Made by a program: the position numbers and the translations under genes. Shown piece after piece: positions 58,147-64,000 of a DNA stretch of 64,000 bases. Position 1 is the stretch's first letter; every line of letters begins with the position of its first letter. The stretch lies in NCBI GenBank assembly GCA_001657385.1, contig LYSZ01000005.1, forward strand, positions 124,001 through 188,000, in the 5' to 3' direction. This DNA is from Parvularcula sp. BBD 1991-13 (GTDB taxonomy: Bacteria; Pseudomonadota; Alphaproteobacteria; Caulobacterales; Parvularculaceae). The notes beneath the pieces are model-generated. The model worked only from the letters and a program-made list of their open reading frames with translations. It was not told the DNA's origin and searched no databases.

Positions 58147-58667
58147 GGATGACGCAAGGCGTGAAACCACGGCTGGCGTGCGGCGTATTGATCGCCGTTG
58201 CGTGCGGCGTTGCTCCAACCGGCAATGCGTTCGCCGCGCCGCTTTATGAAGGCGTCGAGGTGTTGGGCGTCATGGACTGTTACCTCGACGGCGACATCCG
58301 AATCGCCGTTGAGCAAGAGCGATCCCTGCGTTGCGATTTCAACAGGCGCGGCGCGCCAGGCGTCTTGAAACGTTATGTTGCGCAAGTGTTCGACGTGGAG
58401 AAAGGCGCAGCCGTTTCACGGCAGGATTTTCTATGCTGGACGGTCCTGCGGCTGGAGCGGGATAACGTTCCATACACGGATGAAGGGAAATCCTTTACGG
58501 GGACGCATCGCTCGGCGTCCCATGACGAAATCGAGAAATATGGTTTGAAGGAGGGCGCGCTCATCGGCGGCGGCGACGTTGCGTACGCGCTGGAGCCGCG
58601 TTGCGATGCTGACCGCGCGGGGCGGAATATCGCCGCCAGCGTCTTGCGGATGGAGGTGCGCGACTGA
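58143..58667 (+). CDS. Exported protein, probably DUF992-like
   Basis: A 174-aa protein with a signal peptide (residues 1-30, ending GNAFAAP). The rest has the spacing of DUF992 proteins: VEVLGVMDCY near the N terminus, a second Cys in SLRCDFN, GALIGGGDVAYALEP and a closing NIAASVLRMEVR. The family's function is unknown; the assignment is by pattern only. ATG 58143 follows GGAGAGG; 58149 and 58128 are in-frame alternatives. Confidence 0.6.
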   Translation: MRMTQGVKPRLACGVLIAVACGVAPTGNAFAAPLYEGVEVLGVMDCYLDGDIRIAVEQERSLRCDFNRRGAPGVLKRYVAQVFDVEKGAAVSRQDFLCWTVLRLERDNVPYTDEGKSFTGTHRSASHDEIEKYGLKEGALIGGGDVAYALEPRCDADRAGRNIAASVLRMEVRD

Positions 58668-58800
58668 CCGCCAGTAAAGCTAGAGCATGTTGCAGAAAAA
58701 GCGGAGCAACGGTTTCGCGGTTCGCGGGCGCGCTCCGCTTCAGCATCCGGAGCCAATGATGACCGGAACCAATTGTGAATCGCGTTGGACGCAATTGGCC

Positions 58801-59550
58801 CTAGTGGGCATGAACGTCCGCGGCGAACATGTAGCCGACGCCGCGGACGGTTTTAATGAACTTCGGCGTGCTCGGGTCCATTTCTATCTTTTTGCGCAGG
58901 CGTCTGACCTGCGCGTCGATGGCGCGATCGTAAGGCGACCATGCCTTGCCTTTTATCAGGGTCATCAACTGGTCCCGGCTTAACGGCCGTTGCGGGCGTC
59001 TTGTAAAGGCCGACAGCAGATCGAATTCGCCAGTCGTCAGTTCTTTTTCCGAACCACCGGGATCGAGCAGCATTCTTGCGGACGGATAAAACCGCCAGCC
59101 TTCGAAGTGCAGGCAGTCGGCGGCGTCCGAAAAAGCGGGAAGGCCGTTCCGGTCCGGCTGACTGGACGCCGTTCTTCGCAGCACGCAGCGGATGCGCGCG
59201 AGCACCTCGCGCAAATGAAACGGTTTGGCGATGTAGTCGTCCGCCCCAAGCTCAAGACCCACAATGCGGTCGACCACGTCCCCCTTCCCGGTTAGGAATA
59301 TAATTGGCGTACGGTGCGACGTGCGGATGGCGTGGGCGATTTCCAGGCCGTTGTCGTTTCCAAGAAGAATATCCAGCAGCACGAGGTCATAGGTCCTTCG
59401 ACCGAAGGCGGCGTCCACGTCGCTCCCGGTCGACGCTTCGTCAATGACAAAGCCTTCCGCTTCAAGGTAATGGCGCAACAACTTCCGGATTTGCGGATCG
59501 TCGTCCACAACCAGAATTGCCGTCCGCCTCTGGCCCGCCTCTTCAACCAA
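58801..59550 (-). CDS. OmpR-family response regulator
   Basis: A 249-aa regulator: receiver domain (AILVVDDDPQIRKLL, acceptor Asp60 in DLVLLDILLG, Lys in IAKPF) and an OmpR-type winged helix (LTTGEFDLLSAFTRRPQRPLSRDQL, RAIDAQVRRLRKKIE, FIKTVRGVGYMF). No kinase gene is adjacent; the hybrid kinase at 49849 is a possible partner. It is divergent from the FixK-like gene, so the two may share control. Confidence 0.92.
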   Translation of the reverse strand: MVEEAGQRRTAILVVDDDPQIRKLLRHYLEAEGFVIDEASTGSDVDAAFGRRTYDLVLLDILLGNDNGLEIAHAIRTSHRTPIIFLTGKGDVVDRIVGLELGADDYIAKPFHLREVLARIRCVLRRTASSQPDRNGLPAFSDAADCLHFEGWRFYPSARMLLDPGGSEKELTTGEFDLLSAFTRRPQRPLSRDQLMTLIKGKAWSPYDRAIDAQVRRLRKKIEMDPSTPKFIKTVRGVGYMFAADVHAH

Positions 59551-59734
59551 GGTGGTCGCTCCAGCCCATGCCGATGGTTCGTCGATGTTGTATTGTTATG
59601 AGGTCAATGTAAGGAGCGCGTCACAAACTGCAACAATCTGACTCCGTATATTACACAAGCGTCGTCATGATGCGTCGCGTTTGTGGTCTTCTCCGAATTC
59701 GGGGGTGGGTCTTCGGGTTCGGAAGGAGATGCAG

Positions 59735-60451
59735 ATGAGAATAAGTTGTAAGGATCATTCGGGCGCGGCCGCCGGTTTTCGCCGCCACGGCGACCTCTCA
59801 ATGGCTTTTTCCGATTGGTCGCTGAGCCAGACCGGACGATGCTATCGCGCGAACGAGGCGATTTGCGTTGAGGGCGACGAGATCGAAGCTATCTTCCAGG
59901 TGATGACGGGAACCGTGAAGATCTACAAAATGTCCGTCGACGGTAAACGTCAGATTGTCCGCTTTCTCCAGGCTGGGGACTGGCTTGCCGACTTCGCCGG
60001 CAAGGCGCACCGGCACACGGCCGAAGCGCTGGGGGATGTGTCCGTACGGTCGTGGCCGAAGTCCGACCTGGCCGCGCTTATGCGCAAGGACGCCGCCGTG
60101 GCCGTCATGATGTATGAGAACGCCTCTCAATCGCTGGCGGCGGCGGAAGAGCAATTATTGGTGTTAGGACGAAAGTCCGCCACCGAGAAGGTCGCAACCT
60201 TCCTGTTGAGCCTGGTCAAGCCCTCGCCTTGTCTTGAGGGGCGCGGCGAACGCGCGCCGGTTATCGACATACCGATGCAGCGAAGCGACATCGCCGATTA
60301 TCTGGGGCTCTCCGTGGAAACCGTCTGCCGCAAGATCACCGAGTTCGCCAAATGCGGGTTCATCACCGCACGGACGGCGACGCATCTGCAGGTTGAAAAC
60401 ATCGGCGCGCTGCGGCGCATCGCGTCCGCCGACAGCGCCCTGCTTCATTGA
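59735..60451 (+). CDS. CRP/FNR-family regulator, FixK-like
   Basis: A 238-aa regulator with a cyclic-nucleotide-binding fold (about 30-150) and an FNR-type helix-turn-helix (IPMQRSDIADYLGLSVETVCRKITEFAKCGFI). Glu195 and Arg199 match the residues that read TTGAN half-sites in FNR. The residue before that Arg is Cys198, where FNR has Ser. The N-terminal Cys cluster of FNR is absent (Cys5, 36 and 44 are spaced wrongly), so it is FixK-like and not an iron-sulfur oxygen sensor. ATG 59735 is 6 bp after GGAAGGAG. Likely controls the surrounding boxes. Confidence 0.9.
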   Translation: MRISCKDHSGAAAGFRRHGDLSMAFSDWSLSQTGRCYRANEAICVEGDEIEAIFQVMTGTVKIYKMSVDGKRQIVRFLQAGDWLADFAGKAHRHTAEALGDVSVRSWPKSDLAALMRKDAAVAVMMYENASQSLAAAEEQLLVLGRKSATEKVATFLLSLVKPSPCLEGRGERAPVIDIPMQRSDIADYLGLSVETVCRKITEFAKCGFITARTATHLQVENIGALRRIASADSALLH

Positions 60452-60482
60452 ATGGTCTAGCGACGCGCGCGCGGAAGAAAAA

Positions 60483-60513
60483 GCAGCCGTGAAGCCCCTC
60501 CTTTCACGGCTGC
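60483..60513 (-). terminator. Intrinsic terminator of hsp20
   Basis: GCAGCCGTGAA and TTCACGGCTGC form a perfect 11-bp stem with a 9-nt loop. Read on the minus strand it is followed by TTTTTCTTC, ending hsp20 transcription. On the plus strand it may also stop the FixK-like gene, without a T tract. Confidence 0.8.
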
Positions 60514-60549
60514 AATACCGGTTCGGTTTTGCACCTGACGTGATTTTTG

Positions 60550-61041
60550 CTATTGCGACGCGATCTTGATCTTTCGCTCGCTGGCCTTGACCTTTTCGGT
60601 TTTCGGCAGGGTGATGGTCAACACCCCTTTTTCCAGGCTGGCCGTGGCGCGGTCGGCGTCCACGTCGCAGGGAAGGACGACGCGCCGCTCGAACGCGCCG
60701 TAGCTGCGCTCCAGCCGGTGATAGTCCTCTTTTTCCTCTTCCCGGCGGGCTTCGCGCGCTCCCCTGACGGTAATCGCGTGATCGCTGAGCGAAATCTCGA
60801 TGTCCTCGTTGTTGACGCCCGGAACGTCGAGGGTGACTTTCAGATCTTCCGGCGTTTCGCCGATGTCAAGGTCGGCCTGAAACACGCCATCTTCATTGGC
60901 GCCGGGCCAGACTTGCGGCAGGGCCTCGAAACGATCGGAAAGCAACTGCTCCACGCCCTGATGCAGGCGTTCAAAAGGGTCTCTCATGCGTCGGCGCATC
61001 CGCAACCGGCGCCCATGGGCCGGGGCAAGGTCTCGGTTCAT
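60550..61041 (-). CDS. Small heat-shock protein, Hsp20/alpha-crystallin family
   Basis: A 163-aa chaperone with an alpha-crystallin domain at about residues 55-150 (LKVTLDVPGVNNEDIEISLSDHAITVRG, GAFERRVVLP, ATASLEKGVLTITLPKTE) and a C-terminal IKI-type anchor (KIKIASQ). ATG 61041 follows GGGAGACGACC. It is divergent from the phasin gene; each has its own FNR-type box. Confidence 0.92.
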   Translation of the reverse strand: MNRDLAPAHGRRLRMRRRMRDPFERLHQGVEQLLSDRFEALPQVWPGANEDGVFQADLDIGETPEDLKVTLDVPGVNNEDIEISLSDHAITVRGAREARREEEKEDYHRLERSYGAFERRVVLPCDVDADRATASLEKGVLTITLPKTEKVKASERKIKIASQ

Positions 61042-61125
61042 CGGTCGTCTCCCATCATGGTTTTGAAGTGCGCTGGTCAATCGCCATTGCGCGCGTCATG
61101 ATCGTCGGTTCGCTGAATGCGTGCG

Positions 61126-61139
61126 TTGACGCCGATCAA
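61126..61139. promoter_or_regulatory. FNR/FixK-type box of hsp20
   Basis: TTGAC-GCCG-ATCAA, 85 bp upstream of the hsp20 start, in the divergent hsp20-phasin spacer. Confidence 0.72.
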
Positions 61140-61185
61140 TCGCCCGCTGAAAAACGCCATTCACGAATGCCGACCGGCCCGTCGA

Positions 61186-61199
61186 TTGACCGGCGTCAA
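61186..61199. promoter_or_regulatory. FNR/FixK-type box of the phasin gene
   Basis: TTGAC-CGGC-GTCAA, a perfect dyad 67 bp upstream of the phasin start. Confidence 0.75.
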
Positions 61200-61266
61200 G
61201 GGCGGGCGGGTCAAAAACCGCTAAGTAAAGTGCAAGGAGACAAAATCGGGCGACAGGAGTGCAGAC

Positions 61267-61740
61267 ATGAGTCAGACGAAATCATTTGAGAACATGACGG
61301 AAAAGCTTTCAAAACAGGTGATGAACAACGCGCAGGGGCGAGAAATGCTCGGGCGGCAGACGGAGCGGTTCTGGCGCGCCGAGAACGACATGGTGAGCGA
61401 GATCGAGGACTACCTGAACGGCTGGTGCAAACGCCGTCATGACGCGGCGAAAGCGGCGATGAATTTCGGTCACCTGTTGACCAACAGCGCCGATCAGACC
61501 GAAGTCATCGAGGCTTGGGGAGATTTGTCGTCGAGGGCCATGACGCGTCTGTCGGAAGACGCCGAAGCCCAGATGACGTTGCTTCAGAACATGGCGTTCA
61601 AGCTCATGCCGCATACGCTGGCCTTCTCCGCGCCTGACAAGGCCGCCGAGCCGGCGGTCATGAAAACCGAGAAAAAGGCGGCCGGCGCCAAAGACGCCGC
61701 CGCCAGGGAGGTCAATCCCAAGGAGGCTGCCGCCCTGTAA
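61267..61740 (+). CDS. Phasin family protein
   Basis: A 157-aa helical protein with the phasin-type central region (residues 35-115, heptad-like pattern, FWRAENDMVSEIEDYLNGWCKRRHDAAKAAM) and a Lys/Ala-rich tail. Phasins coat polyhydroxyalkanoate granules. The next gene, 75 bp on, is a PHA synthase, supporting the call. An FNR-type box precedes it. Confidence 0.85.
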   Translation: MSQTKSFENMTEKLSKQVMNNAQGREMLGRQTERFWRAENDMVSEIEDYLNGWCKRRHDAAKAAMNFGHLLTNSADQTEVIEAWGDLSSRAMTRLSEDAEAQMTLLQNMAFKLMPHTLAFSAPDKAAEPAVMKTEKKAAGAKDAAAREVNPKEAAAL

Positions 61741-61815
61741 CCGGCTTATGCGTCAGCGGCCCGCTTGAAGGGGCGGCCTGATGATCCGCGGCGATGCAAT
61801 CGGGAAGAGCGTCAC

Positions 61816-63789
61816 TTGGACAAAACCGACACATTCGATCCCGGCGCGGGCCCATCCGGCAAACCGCAGGCGTCCGGCAAGGCGTCCCCGTCCCGCAAAC
61901 CGGTGCCGTCCAGCAAAGCAATTGCGCGCGGCGCGGATCACAGGACCGCCGCCGGATCCCCCCCGATTGCCGGCGCCGATCGCGTCACGGCGCCGGCCGG
62001 CGCGTCCCGCCAGCCATGGGAGCGCGATTCCTACGCCTCGACCGCGATCGTGGAGCTTATGGACCGCGCCATCCATGCGGGTCTTGGCCGCCTCACCGCG
62101 GGCTTGTCGCCAAGCGCGCTGGCGGCGGCGTATCTCGACTGGGCCGCGCATCTTGCGTTTTCGCCGGGCAAGCAGGCGCAACTTGTCCAGAAGGCGCAAA
62201 AGAAAGCGGCGCGTTACGCCAATTACGCGCTGCGCTGCGCGCCGTATGGCGTCTCCAGCGACGGCGACTGCATCGCGCCTCTGCCCCAGGACAAGCGGTT
62301 TCGCCATGAAGGCTGGCGCGAATGGCCGTTCAACCTGATGTCGCAGGGCTTCCTGCTGACCCAGCAATGGTGGCACAACGCGACGACGGGGGTTCGCGGC
62401 GTCACGCCGCAACATGAGCGCGTCATGGAGTTCGCTGCGCGCCAGATGCTCGATGTGTTGTCGCCGTCGAACGGCGTCTTCACCAATCCGGAAATACTCC
62501 GCAAAACGCTGGAGGAAGGCGGCGCCAATCTCATGCGGGGATGGCGGAACTGGCTTGAGGACGTCGAGCGGACGGCCAGCGGCAAACCGCCGGCGGGCGC
62601 AGAAGCGTTCCGGGTTGGCGAAACCGTCGCCGTCACGCCGGGGACGGTCGTCTATCGCAATGCGCTGATCGAGCTTATCCAATACGCCCCTGCGACGCAG
62701 AACGTCCACGCGGAGCCGGTGCTGATCGTTCCCGCCTGGATCATGAAATACTACATTCTCGATCTGTCTCCGGAAAATTCCCTTGTGAAGTATCTCGTGG
62801 AACAGGGGCATACGGTTTTTATGATTTCGTGGAAAAATCCGGGACCGGAGGACCGCGACCTTGGCATGGATGATTACCGCCGTCTCGGCGTGGTGGCCGC
62901 GCTTGATGCGGTTTGCGAACTGACTGAGGACGCCCGCGTCCACGGCGTCGGCTACTGTTTGGGCGGCACGCTGCTCGGTCTGACGGCGGCGGCGATGGCG
63001 GGGCTCGGCGACGGCCGTTTCGCGACCCTGTCGTTTTTCGCGGCCCAGTTCGATTTCGAGGAGGCGGGCGAGCTGACCTTGTTCGTCAATGAAAGCCAGG
63101 TGACGTTTCTGGAAGACGTGATGTGGGAGCAGGGCTACCTGGATTCCATGCAGATGGCTGGGGCCTTTCAGCTGTTGCGTTCGAACGACCTTGTCTGGTC
63201 GCGCATGCAGCGTGATTACCTCATGGGCGAGCGCCGGGCGATGTTCGATCTGATGGCGTGGAACGCGGATGCGACTCGAATGCCGTACAGGATGCATTCG
63301 GAATATCTGCGCTGGTTTTTTCTCAATAACGACCTTGCCGAGGGACGGTTTCGGGTCAATGGTCGCCCGGTTGCCATCTCCGATATTCGCGCGCCGATTT
63401 TTTCCGTCGGCGCGACGGGCGACCACGTGGCGCCGTGGCGTTCCGCCTTCAAGATCCACCTGCTCGCCGATACCGCCGTCACCTTCGTCCTGACGAACGG
63501 CGGACATAATGCGGGCATTCTCAGCGAACCCGGTCACGCGGGACGTGAATATCGTGTGCTGACGGTCGATCCGGACGATCTCTACATGGACCCGGAATCA
63601 TGGCTCGGCGAAACCGCCGTCGAGACCGGGTCATGGTGGCCCGTCTGGAGCGACTGGCTCGCACGGCGCTCCGGCGCGGAGCGCGTCGCGCCGCCGGCGC
63701 CGCGCTGGGTCGAGCTTGATGCTTACGGCGGTCCGGTCCAGGGCGCCAAATTGGCGCCGGCGCCAGGGACCTATATACTGACCCCGTAA
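61816..63789 (+). CDS. phaC: Poly(3-hydroxyalkanoate) synthase PhaC
   Basis: Polymerises hydroxyacyl-CoA into storage polyester. The catalytic triad is visible: Cys381 in GYCLGG, Asp536 in GDHVAPW and His564 in NGGHNAGI. The PhaC N-terminal domain and alpha/beta-hydrolase core are intact. TTG 61816 follows GGGAAGAG and gives 657 aa; the frame is open to a TTG at 61765, which lacks a ribosome site. The first 65 or so residues are a Pro/Ser/Lys-rich leader with an 18-bp repeat. Alone without phaE or phaR, as in class I systems. Confidence 0.92.
   Translation: MDKTDTFDPGAGPSGKPQASGKASPSRKPVPSSKAIARGADHRTAAGSPPIAGADRVTAPAGASRQPWERDSYASTAIVELMDRAIHAGLGRLTAGLSPSALAAAYLDWAAHLAFSPGKQAQLVQKAQKKAARYANYALRCAPYGVSSDGDCIAPLPQDKRFRHEGWREWPFNLMSQGFLLTQQWWHNATTGVRGVTPQHERVMEFAARQMLDVLSPSNGVFTNPEILRKTLEEGGANLMRGWRNWLEDVERTASGKPPAGAEAFRVGETVAVTPGTVVYRNALIELIQYAPATQNVHAEPVLIVPAWIMKYYILDLSPENSLVKYLVEQGHTVFMISWKNPGPEDRDLGMDDYRRLGVVAALDAVCELTEDARVHGVGYCLGGTLLGLTAAAMAGLGDGRFATLSFFAAQFDFEEAGELTLFVNESQVTFLEDVMWEQGYLDSMQMAGAFQLLRSNDLVWSRMQRDYLMGERRAMFDLMAWNADATRMPYRMHSEYLRWFFLNNDLAEGRFRVNGRPVAISDIRAPIFSVGATGDHVAPWRSAFKIHLLADTAVTFVLTNGGHNAGILSEPGHAGREYRVLTVDPDDLYMDPESWLGETAVETGSWWPVWSDWLARRSGAERVAPPAPRWVELDAYGGPVQGAKLAPAPGTYILTP
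61852..61923. repeat. 18-bp degenerate tandem repeat in the 5' end of phaC
   Basis: Four six-codon units encode PSGKPQ, ASGKAS, PSRKPV and PSSKAI. The copies are diverged, so this is an old or constrained repeat. Confidence 0.6.
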
Positions 63790-63832
63790 GCGACGCCCCA
63801 TTCAACCATCGATCCAGCAAGGCGATTGACGC

Positions 63833-64000
63833 ATGGCGGATGACCTCGACACGGCCGCGTCTTCCGGTCACGATCGGAAACCGTCCGCGCCGGCGGACGA
63901 GGCGAAGAGGCGGGGAGAGGCGCGGGAGGCGGCGCCGCACGCCGCGGCGCCCGACGCCGTGGCCGCGGTCCTGTCGAGCGATGCGCGGCAGGGCCTTTCG
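63833..64000 (+). CDS. N-terminal fragment, possibly P-type cation ATPase (runs off the window)
   Basis: An open frame from ATG 63833 to the window end encodes 56 residues. The first 40 are a polar leader (MADDLDTAASSGHDRKPSAP), then AVAAVLSSDARQGLS, which resembles the cation-ATPase N-terminal domain (leucine-rich helix, then GLS). Identity is tentative because the catalytic parts lie outside. Confidence 0.45.
   Translation, partial: MADDLDTAASSGHDRKPSAPADEAKRRGEAREAAPHAAAPDAVAAVLSSDARQGLS

Overview
The window is a high-GC stretch of an alphaproteobacterial chromosome carrying most of a purple-bacterial photosynthesis gene cluster (about 1.4-40.4 kb), followed by an accessory half (about 40.7-64 kb). 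C4-type 5-aminolevulinate synthase (hemA), type-II reaction centre genes pufLM/puhA, LH1 genes pufBA, pufQ and the regulator pair ppaA-ppsR all point to Alphaproteobacteria; the genus cannot be named from sequence alone. Only the oxygen-dependent cyclase acsF is present here. bchI, bchD, bchO, bchE, crtA, idi, pufC and pufX are not in the window and must lie elsewhere or be absent. crtI, crtB, crtC, crtD, crtE and crtF without crtA suggest an acyclic spirilloxanthin-type carotenoid pathway.

Layout: (1) 0-1.3 kb, a DUF3422 membrane protein. (2) 1.4-8.8 kb, carotenoid genes crtI-crtB, a 49-aa membrane ORF, crtC-crtD on the minus strand, and crtE-crtF divergent from crtD. (3) 8.9-16.8 kb, rightward bchC-X-Y-Z and pufQ-B-A-L-M, ended by a clear intrinsic terminator. 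(4) 17.4-33.4 kb, a 16-kb leftward superoperon of mostly overlapping genes: bchF-N-B-H-L-M, lhaA, puhA-B-C, a small conserved ORF, acsF, puhE, hemA. (5) 33.8-40.4 kb, rightward ppaA, ppsR, bchG, an LhaA/PucC-like carrier, bchP and tspO. (6) 40.7-49.7 kb, glucokinase, then the Anbu proteasome-like locus (transglutaminase, circularly permuted ATP-grasp, alpha-E protein, Anbu) and a fatty-acid hydroxylase. (7) 49.8-64 kb, a hybrid kinase with a FixL-like PAS, redox and stress proteins, an OmpR-type regulator, a FixK/FNR-type regulator, Hsp20, phasin, PHA synthase and the start of a possible P-type ATPase.

Two regulatory layers can be read from the DNA. In the photosynthesis cluster, PpsR/CrtJ-type TGT-N12-ACA palindromes, mostly tandem with 8-9 bp gaps, lie before crtI, between crtD and crtE, and before bchC, bchF, ppsR and bchG (a triple array). 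For crtI, bchC and bchG the predicted promoter puts the transcript start at or next to the start codon, so leaderless mRNAs are likely. In the right arm, six FNR/FixK-type boxes (TTGAY-N4-RTCAA) lie before a cytochrome c, a flavodoxin, a BON protein, a CBS protein/attachment-protein pair, hsp20 and the phasin, all within 8 kb and next to a FixK-like gene. This looks like a compact low-oxygen storage/stress regulon downstream of the photosynthesis genes.
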